Position numbers and translations under genes: made by a program. Below the pieces are notes generated by a model. It ran no database searches, had not been told where the DNA came from, and was given only the letters and a program-made list of their open reading frames with translations. From the NCBI RefSeq assembly GCF_035506375.1, contig NZ_DATJPM010000027.1:1-35676 (forward strand): a stretch of DNA of 35,676 bases. Direction: 5' to 3'. This DNA comes from Methanocella sp. (GTDB lineage Archaea; Halobacteriota; Methanocellia; Methanocellales; Methanocellaceae). Below are positions 23,997 through 31,728 of the stretch, in pieces (position 1 is the first letter of the stretch; every line of letters starts with the position of its first letter).

Positions 23997-25069
23997 GTGC
24001 CTGCCAGTTTCTTCGCGATCTCCACGGCTTCCCGGGCATCACCCGCAAAGCCGTCGGCCCCTACATGTCGCCACAATCCGGGAGAGTTGTTGAACGGGTA
24101 GCCTCCCACGATGATCTTGATATGCCGGGTCGCTTCGTCGCTGCGGACGGCCTCGATCAGCTCTTTCACCTTGCTCACGTGAAAGGTCATGGTCGCCGAG
24201 ATCGCCAGGACATCCACCTTGTTTTCCTTAAGTGTCCGCAAAACGCTCCTCGCCGGCGTGTTCGCTCCAAGATAGATCGTGTCCCAGCCCTCCATCTCAA
24301 AGAAGTCGGCCACCATGCGAATGCCCAGCTCGTGCAGCTCTTCCTCAACGCACACCGCTATGAGCTTGAGGCCTGTCCTCTCTTCGGAAAAGAGCCTCGG
24401 GTACAGCTGGGCCATGATCAGCTGGGTCGCTGCAGTACAATAGTGTTCCTGCGCCACGCTGATCTGGTTAGTCTGCCACAATCGGCCTACCTCGTACTGG
24501 GTCGGCTGGAATACCTGCAGGTAAATATCACGAATACTCAGTCCGCTGTCCACCGCATCCATGATTAGCCGGAGAGCCCCCCGCCGGTCGTTTACCAGAA
24601 GCCTCTTTAGGTACTCGCCAGCCAGACCTCCCTGGGGGGCCTTATCGTCGAGAAATGATGGCGGAGCGTCCGGTGCATTCGAGATCATATCGAGACCCGC
24701 ATCGATATACTCGCTCACGATCGGCCTCATCTCTTGGGGGAGCTGCTCGTTCAGCACTTTACCGACACACTTAAGCGTCGTAACAATAATATCCGTGGGG
24801 AACTTTAAACTTTTAAACAGAACTTTAACCCAGGCAATATACCCGGTGAACAACGAGATGTCGGAGGCGCTGATGGCCTCCGACAGATATGACAGGTGAA
24901 AACCTGCATCGAGGACGCTCTGCCTGCGGCCCTGCTCGCCGTAGGGCTCCCAGAATTCGGGCTGAAAACGATACTGGCGATCAACGATGGCTTCTGCAAG
25001 CTCCTGACGCCTATCATCAATATACTTACAGACTATTTTCGGATCCAGTTGTATAGTCTGCCCCGAAAT
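23993..25069 (-). CDS. Cobalamin-binding sensor protein, CarH-type B12 domain
   Basis: An N-terminal helical domain of about 130 residues (RRQELAEAIVDRQY, HLSYLSEAI) precedes a four-helix cap and a Rossmann B12 domain. Counting from ATG 25135, the cap has W220, E230 and H231, the W-x9-EH motif known from light-sensing CarH/LitR proteins. The B12 loop is E-L-H-E-L-G with H268 as the probable lower axial ligand (normally D-x-H-x-x-G). The spacing W220-H268 (48) is close to that in CarH (46). The open frame extends to ATG 25135, but a TATA box (25121-25132) and GGAGGAGC (25074-25081) lie inside it, so I place the start at ATT 25069. It overlaps the kinase gene by four bases. A methyl-transfer corrinoid protein is the less likely alternative. 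Confidence 0.82.
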   Translation of the reverse strand: MSGQTIQLDPKIVCKYIDDRRQELAEAIVDRQYRFQPEFWEPYGEQGRRQSVLDAGFHLSYLSEAISASDISLFTGYIAWVKVLFKSLKFPTDIIVTTLKCVGKVLNEQLPQEMRPIVSEYIDAGLDMISNAPDAPPSFLDDKAPQGGLAGEYLKRLLVNDRRGALRLIMDAVDSGLSIRDIYLQVFQPTQYEVGRLWQTNQISVAQEHYCTAATQLIMAQLYPRLFSEERTGLKLIAVCVEEELHELGIRMVADFFEMEGWDTIYLGANTPARSVLRTLKENKVDVLAISATMTFHVSKVKELIEAVRSDEATRHIKIIVGGYPFNNSPGLWRHVGADGFAGDAREAVEIAKKLAGT

Positions 25070-25120
25070 AAAAGCTCCTCCTTTATTGCCATGATTAAAT
25101 AATAAAAAGTGCTTTTTTTT

Positions 25121-25132
25121 AAAGTATAAAAT
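25121..25132 (-). promoter_or_regulatory. TATA box of the cobalamin-sensor/kinase operon
   Basis: The minus strand reads ATTTTATACTTT. It would start transcription near 25098, downstream of ATG 25135 and about 17 bases before the GGAGGAGC ribosome site (25074-25081), which supports the later start. Confidence 0.5.
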
Positions 25133-25282
25133 CATTACTGTTATCAGAAAAATACATCAGTTCCCACCCCCTGTAAATGGCTGCTAATAGTGTCCTATAA
25201 CATACTTTTTTTATTTTTGGGAACGACATCCAAAGTTTATATTGATAGGTTCACTAAATCTACTATTAGGCGATCACTTTCC

Positions 25283-25320
25283 AACCGTGCTATTTATTAG
25301 CACTAAGGACTTATTATTAA
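25283..25320 (+). repeat. 38-bp direct repeat, right copy
   Basis: It has GTGCTA-TTTAT-TAGCAC, then CTAAGGACTTATTATTAA, with one mismatch to 19789-19826, same orientation. The intact tRNA-Arg lies about 190 bases further right. Confidence 0.85.
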
Positions 25321-25469
25321 AAATGTTACCGCATGCTAAATTATAGCATGATTTGGACAATCCGGCAAACCCCTGAAAACGGAGCCTAAAACGAGTTTGT
25401 TTCACGAGCGCCTGGTGGGCACCCTATAACAACAACGAAAAAATAACGTGTTTTTCGCCCATCATCGAG

Positions 25470-25494
25470 CAAAAATCCCCCAAAATGGGGGATT
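25470..25494 (-). terminator. Hairpin plus T-run terminator after tRNA-Arg
   Basis: AATCCCCC and GGGGGATT form an 8-bp stem (25474-25494). On the minus strand the stem runs into five Ts. It begins 19 bases after the tRNA 3' end. The form is that of a bacterial intrinsic terminator; in archaea the T run alone may suffice. Confidence 0.65.
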
Positions 25495-25512
25495 CGACCC
25501 TTCACGGTTTAG

Positions 25513-25584
25513 CGCCCCCACGGGGATTCGAACCCCGGTCTAGAGCTCCGGAGGCTCCAAGGATATCCACTACCCTATAGGGGC
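25513..25584 (-). tRNA. tRNA-Arg (anticodon CCG)
   Basis: The 72-nt cloverleaf on the minus strand has acceptor GCCCCTA/TGGGGGC (one G-T pair), a D arm containing AGTGGATA, anticodon stem GGAGC/GCTCT with loop CTCCGGA (T33, anticodon CCG reading CGG), T arm CGGGG-TTCGAAT-CCCCG and discriminator G. CCA is not encoded. No intron. A TATA box (25611-25620) and a hairpin terminator bracket it as a single transcript. Confidence 0.95.
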
Positions 25585-25610
25585 ACCTGACGAATACAGA
25601 TAGACTATCT

Positions 25611-25620
25611 TAGATATAAA
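25611..25620 (-). promoter_or_regulatory. TATA box of tRNA-Arg
   Basis: The minus strand reads TTTATATCTA, centred about 31 bases before the tRNA 5' end. This fits a short leader removed by RNase P. Confidence 0.6.
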
Positions 25621-25692
25621 CTTTGAGATTAGCTCACCCAGAAAGCTTCATTAGACTCGGCGGTTATAGACTTTAGAGAGGGTGGGCTCGGG

Positions 25693-27297
25693 TTGGAGCA
25701 GGAAAAAGATTTAAAAAAGATAAAGATCACGTGGAGAACAGCTTTTGCGGTCGCGCTTGTACTGTTCATATTGTTCGGCCTCGGGACAAAGCTTATACTG
25801 TCCATTAACATGAGCCTGAACAGCGACATGGTCGGCGAAGGGCTGGAGGCCATGGACATATGGAAGCACCAGAACTACTTCCTCAGCGGCTACTACCTGC
25901 CGTCCCAGGACACGTTTCTCTTCACCGAGCTGTTACCGTTCCAGCTCATCCCGCAGATCCTTACGGACTATGACCCGGCCGCCCTCAAGCTGATGACCTA
26001 TATCGAGTTCGCGCTGGGCGCGGGCGTCCTCGCGTACATCGTATTCATGATAACGGGCGAGGCTCTAAACGCCCTCCTGTTCACGGCCCTCGCCGTTAAC
26101 GTCCCGCCGATTGCGTATCAGTTTTTTTCGCTTCCGACCTCGCATGCCGGGACGGTCGTTTTCCTGGGCATTATCCTTGCCCTGCTCATCTATGTTAATA
26201 AAAAAGAAGGCGAAAAAAAGCAAAAGACAAAAAAGGGCAGGAAAGTGCGCGATACCAGCATACAATGGCCATATGTGATAGCGCTTATCGTTCTCACGGC
26301 CCTGACGGTCGTATCCGACACGATCATACTGCCGTGGCTGATCCTGCCCTTAATACTGGCGTACCTGCTCGTAGTTAAGGAAAAAAGCCGGACCATGAAC
26401 ATAGTGGTAGCGCTGATGGCAGCCGTATCCGCGATAGTTTACATTTATAAGACATATTTCGTATACACCTGGGTTGTCCAGGACGTAGTCACCGGTAAAG
26501 GGACGTCTAATATCTTTTCCACGATCCTTCCGCTTTACTTTAAGGCATTGGCGCTTACGCTGAACGAGGGACTTTATAGTGTTTTCAACGGGTTTGCGGG
26601 TTTTGGCATATTGGAGGCCCTGTCCCTTGCGGCCTTCGCGGCCCTGGCAATTTACTCGGCCTGGAATATCCTGCATAACGGGCAAAATCGTTTCTTCAAT
26701 GGCATACTGCTTGCGTCAGTGGTCATCATGTTCGCGATGTTCCTGGTATCGAACTACTCCATAGACATAAGCAGCGCCCGCTACCTGACATTCACGGCGT
26801 TCGCCGTGCTCATGCTCATCGCGGCCTCCTGCCGGAAGGACGATAAGATATGCGGTGCGCTGGCCCTGTCGCTTCTCCTGATATCGGCCATTTATGGATA
26901 TTCGAGCGTGAGCGGGACGGCCGCGTCCCCGAATGCCCAGGAATACGGCCTCATCGATTACATGAAGCAGAATAACCTGACGTTCGGCTATAGCTCGTAC
27001 TGGTACTCGAATATACTCACTTACCTTTCCGGGGAGGACATCACGGTCAGGGCGACGTTCTTCTACCGTGACGACATGAAGCCCAACGTCTGGCTCGCGA
27101 ACGAGCGATGGTATCAGTCGACGCCGGACCGGTCGTTCATACTGGTAGATAACAGCTCGATCGGCGATAATGGCCGCGAAGTGATCAGTGCATTGACCAC
27201 AAAGCTAAATGCGTCGGAAGCGCTGCATTATGAAAAATACGATATATACCCGCTTGAAGGCTATCACATCGGGCCGTTCCAGGTGGTCCGCGACTGA
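25693..27297 (+). CDS. Polytopic membrane protein, GT-C glycosyltransferase-like
   Basis: The 534 residues have about eleven hydrophobic helices. A first outside loop (NSDMVGEGLEAMDIWKHQNY) contains acidic residues like the catalytic Asp of GT-C enzymes that use dolichyl-phosphate sugars. A lysine-rich cytosolic loop is near 173-185, and a soluble C-terminal domain of about 120 residues follows. This topology suits archaeal surface glycosylation, but no family signature beyond the loop is clear. The start is TTG 25693 (MEQEKDLKK) with GGGTGG nine bases upstream; no other start fits before the first helix. It runs divergently from tRNA-Arg. Confidence 0.7.
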   Translation: MEQEKDLKKIKITWRTAFAVALVLFILFGLGTKLILSINMSLNSDMVGEGLEAMDIWKHQNYFLSGYYLPSQDTFLFTELLPFQLIPQILTDYDPAALKLMTYIEFALGAGVLAYIVFMITGEALNALLFTALAVNVPPIAYQFFSLPTSHAGTVVFLGIILALLIYVNKKEGEKKQKTKKGRKVRDTSIQWPYVIALIVLTALTVVSDTIILPWLILPLILAYLLVVKEKSRTMNIVVALMAAVSAIVYIYKTYFVYTWVVQDVVTGKGTSNIFSTILPLYFKALALTLNEGLYSVFNGFAGFGILEALSLAAFAALAIYSAWNILHNGQNRFFNGILLASVVIMFAMFLVSNYSIDISSARYLTFTAFAVLMLIAASCRKDDKICGALALSLLLISAIYGYSSVSGTAASPNAQEYGLIDYMKQNNLTFGYSSYWYSNILTYLSGEDITVRATFFYRDDMKPNVWLANERWYQSTPDRSFILVDNSSIGDNGREVISALTTKLNASEALHYEKYDIYPLEGYHIGPFQVVRD

Positions 27298-27382
27298 CCG
27301 GCCTGGCGCTATTCTCCGCTTCATTGGTTTCGCGTTTGTTTTGTGATCGTTTGTCTTTGTTTGTGTGGTTCGATGATTTGTC

Positions 27383-27700
27383 CGGTTTTTCAACACGAAA
27401 ACACAAATTATTTTTTTATCCCACGTAAGGGGCACGAACCGCACTAAAGTGGATGCTTTCACGTTAAAACACTAAACAACCTCCCAAGGGCACGGACCCC
27501 ACTAAATTAACTTGAAACACTAGAGAAAGCATATAAAATAAAGCATAAATTTCATGCCGTTCTCGTGGTTCAATCCTTTAGTGTTTTAGTGCCATTCGGG
27601 AGGTTGTTTCGTGTTTTAAGCGCCAGGCATGGAACTTAGTGATTTTAGTGCCCCTTACGTGGGATATAAAAGTCTTTCGTGTTTTCGTGTTGAAAAACCG
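27383..27700. repeat. Long imperfect palindrome (intergenic repeat element B)
   Basis: Three blocks pair perfectly in nested order: 27383-27404 with 27679-27700 (22 bp), 27417-27435 with 27648-27666 (19 bp) and 27474-27485 with 27598-27609 (12 bp), with looser pairing between them. Arms are about 140 bases. The wording (CACGAAAACAC, GGGGCAC, CACTAAA) is like element A at 4278-4558. It has no coding capacity. It takes up most of the 584-base gap between the GT-C-like gene and the desaturase-like gene; the remainder (27701-27881) shows nothing. Confidence 0.8.
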
Positions 27701-27881
27701 ACGGGCTGTACGAAAGTGGAAAATAGGGCAAAGGACCACTAAACAAACACGGAACTACTACGCTTATATCCCTTATGATCGATTTCGCTCATGTATGACG
27801 TCCCAGGCGTGGGCCCCGGGATTGCCGGTCCGTATGTCGGCGGCCGTCGTCTGTCACCGCACTCCGGGCAAAAGCCGGGCA

Positions 27882-29117
27882 TCAGCTCCGGGCCTTCAGG
27901 GCGTCGAGAAGGTTCTTCACGCCCGCCGCCACGCCTTCGACCTCGATGTAGCCCCTGCCCTTGGCGCCGTCGCCCACGACGTACAGGCCTTTCACCGGCG
28001 TCAGGTTGCCGGGGTCGAAGCCCGAGGCGATGCGGTTCACGGGCCAGTCGCGCCTATATGTTTGTACTAAAAGAACTGAATATTTCTTGCCCTGGAACAT
28101 GTTCCTGATGTCCTGAAGGCCGAGCTTTATCTCGTTTTCCACGTCGCCCGAGCGCAGCGCCTGGTGCGTCATGGTAAGGTGCATGCCCTCCGGGGCGAGC
28201 GACGGGTCGATGTGCGTCACTTCGTTCATGCCGTTGACCCGCTGCGTGTAGGGCGTGAAGACCACGCCCGGGTGGCCGACGAGCGGCTCCTCCGCGGCCA
28301 GGCAGATCTTGACGCCCTCCGAGGGCCGGAGCTTTTGAAGCACGCCCGCGTACTTCGGGTTGAGGTACCGGGCGTCGTACATGCCCGCCGTGAGCCGGTG
28401 CCCGATGTCCGATATGACGATATCGGCCCCGCGCTTTTCGCCGTCCACGGCGACGCCCTTCGCTTTCCCGTCCTCCACGAGGACCGAGTCGACCTTCGAG
28501 CCTAAATGAATTTTACCGCCGTTCTTCTCCACCACGCCGGCCAGGGCATCGACCACGGCCCCGCATCCGCCCATGGGCACGCCCGGAGTGTTGTACTTAC
28601 CGGGGCCGCCGCCGATGACGTGCCGGATGATGCCCGATGCCTCGGCCGCGGGGGTGTCCACCGACAGCGTGGAGAGCGCCCAGCCGCAGCAGCTGTCCGA
28701 AAGCGCCAGCCACTCGGGGTCGCCCCATACCATGTCCGAAACGGTGCCCTTCTTCGGGATGAGCATCTTCGCCATCAGGGCCGGTATCCGGGCCTGGGCC
28801 CGGGACGATAAAAGCTCCCTGAAATTAAAGAAAGAGATCTGGGCATTATCCTTCGTCATGAAGCAGCCCATGGGATCGGTCCTGACGATATTCACGCCGG
28901 CGCCGACCTGCTTAAGGAGCTCGGCCAGCGGGCCGGTCGGCCCTTGTGGGATCATGTGGAGGGCGCCCGTGGTGAGCTGGAAGCCCTTATAAGGTAAATT
29001 GGTGAACCGGCCGCCGTAGATATCGAGCCGCTCGTAGACGTCGACGTCGTGCTCCTTCGAGAGGGCGGCGCCCGCGAGCAGGCCGCCCAGGCCGGCGCCG
29101 ATGATGGATACCCTCAT
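27882..29117 (-). CDS. FAD-dependent phytoene-desaturase-like oxidoreductase
   Basis: The N-terminal dinucleotide fold is RVSIIGAGLGGLLAGAAL with ERLDIYGGR following; the C-terminal FAD motif is KGLYVVGDGAKGRGYIEVEG. The length of 411 residues is somewhat short for CrtI proteins (about 490). It may saturate, desaturate or isomerise a prenyl chain; the substrate is not known. The start is ATG 29117 (MRVSII), whose ATGA overlaps the stop of the ferredoxin gene; a longer frame to 29177 only reads through the ferredoxin. The ferredoxin partner suggests an electron-coupled reductase rather than an oxygen-linked desaturase. Confidence 0.87.
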   Translation of the reverse strand: MRVSIIGAGLGGLLAGAALSKEHDVDVYERLDIYGGRFTNLPYKGFQLTTGALHMIPQGPTGPLAELLKQVGAGVNIVRTDPMGCFMTKDNAQISFFNFRELLSSRAQARIPALMAKMLIPKKGTVSDMVWGDPEWLALSDSCCGWALSTLSVDTPAAEASGIIRHVIGGGPGKYNTPGVPMGGCGAVVDALAGVVEKNGGKIHLGSKVDSVLVEDGKAKGVAVDGEKRGADIVISDIGHRLTAGMYDARYLNPKYAGVLQKLRPSEGVKICLAAEEPLVGHPGVVFTPYTQRVNGMNEVTHIDPSLAPEGMHLTMTHQALRSGDVENEIKLGLQDIRNMFQGKKYSVLLVQTYRRDWPVNRIASGFDPGNLTPVKGLYVVGDGAKGRGYIEVEGVAAGVKNLLDALKARS

Positions 29118-29275
29118 GGCTCCTCCGTGATGGCCCCGATAGCGCAATAGCCCTTGCACTTGCCGCACTCGATGCACTTATCGTTGATCCGGCTCACGCC
29201 GCAAGTCTCGATGGCGCCGGCCGGGCAGAACACCTTACAGTGGCCGCAGCCCACGCACTCGTCAGTAATCCTCAC
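29114..29275 (-). CDS. Small 2[4Fe-4S] ferredoxin
   Basis: The 53 residues have two C-x2-C-x2-C-x3-C motifs: C7, C10, C13, C17 (CVGCGHCKVFC) and C34, C37, C40, C44 (CIECGKCKGYC). This is the classic bacterial-type ferredoxin layout. Position 45 is Ala rather than Pro in the second motif, and there is one extra Cys (C25). The start is GTG 29275 with GAGGG five bases upstream. It overlaps the FAD enzyme by four bases and follows purT by 42 bases. It probably hands electrons to the FAD enzyme. Confidence 0.88.
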   Translation of the reverse strand: MRITDECVGCGHCKVFCPAGAIETCGVSRINDKCIECGKCKGYCAIGAITEEP

Positions 29276-29317
29276 CGAATCCCTCTGTACCGTTTTTAGC
29301 CGTAATAGGGCCTCCTC

Positions 29318-30598
29318 CTAATAGTGCTTTTCGGTTATCTCCTGGGCCTTCCATCCCTGGCCGGCGTCGATCCTGACCTTATGGGCGCTGGCCTGCGCCT
29401 TGCGGCGGGCCTGCTCCACGGTCTTCCCGCAGGAGAGCACAACGCCCATCCGGCGCTCCGCATACGTTTCGGGCTTGCCGAAGATGAGGACGCTCGTGTC
29501 GTCGTCGTACGCGCCGGCGACGCTGTACTGCGGGTACCAGCCCTCGGTATGAGAGATGATGACGTGCGAGGCGGCGGAACAGCGGGGCTCGATGATGGGG
29601 TCGTGCCACTTGATGGGGATGCCTAAAACTGCTTTCGCGTGGAGCGCGAACTCAGAATAGCCCAGCGGCATAGAGGCGAGAGTCACTAACCCCGTGTCGT
29701 GGGGCCGGCACGCCGTCTCGTTGGCGTATACCCTGCCGTTCTTCAGGTCGATGAACATCTCGTGGGCGAAGAGGCCATAGCCGCCCAGCCTGTCCATGAT
29801 GCGCTGCGAGTAGTCGTAGACCTGCTTCTCTATTTTTTTGACCATCTTTTCATCGCCGCCCTCGATCCAGGGGTGCCACGAGGAATGGTAATCCCCCTCG
29901 ATCTGGTAGTGCCCCAGGGGCCGGACGAACTTGCTCTCGTCCTTGCCCTTCTCGTTGACGTACTTTACGGATAGTTCCGTGATCTCCACGTCGAAGCTGA
30001 TGAACTCCTCGACGATGATCTTGGCGGACGAGCCCCGGGCCTTTTCGGCTTCCTTGAAGGCCTTCTCGACGTCCTTCTTACTCTTCAGGAAGTATGAGCC
30101 CTTGCCGCTCGACGACTGTATGGGCTTGGACACGCACGGGTACCCAATACTGTCACATGCCTTCTTAAAGCTGGCCAGATCGGTAGCGTACTCGTACTTT
30201 GACGTCCTGGCCCCCGTGGAGGCGATGGCCTCACGGAGACGCTCGCGATGCATGGCGGTCCACACGGCCTCTGCGCAGGGCGCCACGAAGTAGCCCTCCT
30301 TTTCAAGCTTGAAGAGCGTGTCGATGTTGATGGCCTCTATCTCGGGTATGATAGCGTCGGGCTTCTCGCGGGCCATAATGGCCATGAGCGCCCGCTCGCT
30401 TTTCATGTTGATCGGGTAAGACCGATGTGCCACCTGCATGCCCGGCGAGTTGGCGTACCGGTCGACCGCCACGATCTCGATGCCCATGCGCTGGGCCTCG
30501 ATCATCGTCTCTTTTCCCAGCTCTCCCGCTCCTAAAAACAGCAGCTTAGCCCCGTTCGCGTAGGGCGTGCCCAGAATCCTCCTCGGCTTCAGACTCAT
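29318..30598 (-). CDS. purT: Formate-dependent phosphoribosylglycinamide formyltransferase
   Basis: Uses formate and ATP to formylate GAR, the third step of purine synthesis; methanogens use this folate-free route. The 426-residue ATP-grasp protein has KLLFLGAGELGKE at residues 18-30 (nucleotide/substrate loop), VAVDRYANSPGMQVAH, then the ATP site KPIQSSSGKGSYF, VEEFISFDVEITEL and the metal/phosphate region NETACRPHDTGLVTLAS. Length and motifs are normal for PurT. The start is ATG 30598. It appears to lead a run with the ferredoxin and FAD enzyme, but a functional link is doubtful. Confidence 0.95.
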   Translation of the reverse strand: MSLKPRRILGTPYANGAKLLFLGAGELGKETMIEAQRMGIEIVAVDRYANSPGMQVAHRSYPINMKSERALMAIMAREKPDAIIPEIEAINIDTLFKLEKEGYFVAPCAEAVWTAMHRERLREAIASTGARTSKYEYATDLASFKKACDSIGYPCVSKPIQSSSGKGSYFLKSKKDVEKAFKEAEKARGSSAKIIVEEFISFDVEITELSVKYVNEKGKDESKFVRPLGHYQIEGDYHSSWHPWIEGGDEKMVKKIEKQVYDYSQRIMDRLGGYGLFAHEMFIDLKNGRVYANETACRPHDTGLVTLASMPLGYSEFALHAKAVLGIPIKWHDPIIEPRCSAASHVIISHTEGWYPQYSVAGAYDDDTSVLIFGKPETYAERRMGVVLSCGKTVEQARRKAQASAHKVRIDAGQGWKAQEITEKHY

Positions 30599-30686
30599 AA
30601 CCAGGACCTCACGGTTTGTTATTGTATAAACGGCGGGATAGTTTAAAAAGATTGACTATTAATGTAAAATCGGCCGGAGCAAGGCG

Positions 30687-31325
30687 CTACGAGAAGCAGC
30701 CCGCCAGGTCCTGGCGCCCGACGGCCCGCAGCTTATCCTTCAGGAGCCGGCGCAGGTGCTCCACGTCCCCCTTTTTCGCCGATATGGGGGCGAGTCGGTC
30801 CATCCAGCCGCTCCATGGCGGGCTGAACCCGAGGCGCAGGGCGATGTCGTCCAGCACCATGTTTTTTTCCCGGTCGTAGATGTTGTCCATCTTGTTGACG
30901 GCCACGATGACCGGGATGTTCAGGTCTCTTAAAAACTGGAAGAGCTCGAGGTCGATGGGCACCTCGCCCCGGCCGTCCCACCGGTCCACGACCTCGGTGA
31001 ACGATTTGGCGTCCACGACCTGGACGGCGGTAATTATTCTCGGCGCGTTGTCCTCGAAGTACCTGACGATGAGGTCTCTTATCCTGTGCTGTTTTTTATA
31101 GTCCACGTTCTTCATGTACCCGTAGCCGGGCATGTCCGTCACTAAAAGATCGCCAAAGCTGTAGTAGTTCGGGCGGAGCGTGACGCCGGGCCGCCTGCCG
31201 ACGCGCACTTTAAGGCCGATCAGCTCCCGCATCAGCGTCGACTTGCCTACGTTGGAGCGGCCGATGAAGACGACCTCGTACTTCGCCTCGACGCGCTCGA
31301 ACGCCGTATACTCTTCCAGGGGCAT
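30687..31325 (-). CDS. engB: EngB/YihA-type ribosome-associated GTPase
   Basis: The G motifs are in order: G1 GRSNVGKST (near residue 22), G2 RRPGVTLRP, G3 DMPGYGY, G4 NKMD, G5 SAKKG. The length of 212 fits the EngB family, which helps large-subunit assembly in bacteria. The start is ATG 31325 (MPLEEYTAFERVEAKYEVVF). It is a single gene; purT ends its region 88 bases downstream and runs in the same direction from its own start. Confidence 0.92.
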   Translation of the reverse strand: MPLEEYTAFERVEAKYEVVFIGRSNVGKSTLMRELIGLKVRVGRRPGVTLRPNYYSFGDLLVTDMPGYGYMKNVDYKKQHRIRDLIVRYFEDNAPRIITAVQVVDAKSFTEVVDRWDGRGEVPIDLELFQFLRDLNIPVIVAVNKMDNIYDREKNMVLDDIALRLGFSPPWSGWMDRLAPISAKKGDVEHLRRLLKDKLRAVGRQDLAGCFS

Positions 31326-31401
31326 CCAAACGTATAGGGCCTCCGGTAAATGTAAAGTTATCGGGGCAGGTTTTTATGCACGGCCGCATTAATTTAATCT
31401 G

Positions 31402-31560
31402 ATGACGTGCAGGACAGGCCCGGACAGGCGGCAGATCAAGGATGCCCCCATACAGTACGTTCCCCCGGAAGAGAAGAAGACTGTCATAGAATCACCCGAG
31501 AGGACGGAGCCTAAAAGGGGAAAAGAGGGCGGTGCGCCCGTAAAAACAAAAAGGTCTTAG
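31402..31560 (+). CDS. Short hypothetical basic/charged protein
   Basis: The frame of 52 residues begins MTCRTGPDRR and ends APVKTKRS; it is rich in Lys, Arg, Glu and Pro and has no hydrophobic core, so it is probably unstructured. A TATA-like TTTTTATG about 27 bases before the ATG would give a leaderless message. It sits between divergent engB and the convergent Sec61-beta gene, ending one base before the latter's stop. I do not recognise it; chance ORF remains possible. Confidence 0.42.
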   Translation: MTCRTGPDRRQIKDAPIQYVPPEEKKTVIESPERTEPKRGKEGGAPVKTKRS

Positions 31561-31728
31561 TTACCAGATCCTGCCGAAGTAAAGGTTTAGCCCCAAGACG
31601 ATGGCGCCGAAGATGATCGCCGAGACGATGACGAACAGGGGGTCTAACTTGATCGCGGATTCCTCGGCCTCGAAATAGCGCATGATACCGGCCGACGACA
31701 TCAGTCCGCTCGTGTCTTTTCTCGCCAT
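31561..31728 (-). CDS. Preprotein translocase Sec61-beta / SecG subunit, archaeal
   Basis: The 55-residue, single-helix protein has a polar N-terminus MARKDTSGLMSSAGIMRYFE, the conserved G-L-x-S-x-A-G-x-M-R-Y-F motif of archaeal Sec61-beta, then a C-terminal membrane anchor (LFVIVSAIIFGAIVLGLNLY). It joins SecY and SecE in the protein-conducting channel. The start is ATG 31728, supported by GGAGGA seven bases upstream; a longer frame to 31797 has no ribosome site. Confidence 0.93.
   Translation of the reverse strand: MARKDTSGLMSSAGIMRYFEAEESAIKLDPLFVIVSAIIFGAIVLGLNLYFGRIW

Larger units (their letters stand above)
25136..25512. other. Intergenic region with repeats and hairpins, no gene
   Basis: It holds the right 38-bp repeat, a palindrome CATGCTA/TAGCATG just after it (about 25332-25350) and the tRNA terminator. 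I see no coding frame. Confidence 0.6.

Noticed and set aside
27639..28108. Plus-strand frames between the palindrome and the desaturase gene
   Set aside because: They start within the palindrome arm and run antisense into the FAD enzyme; no motif.
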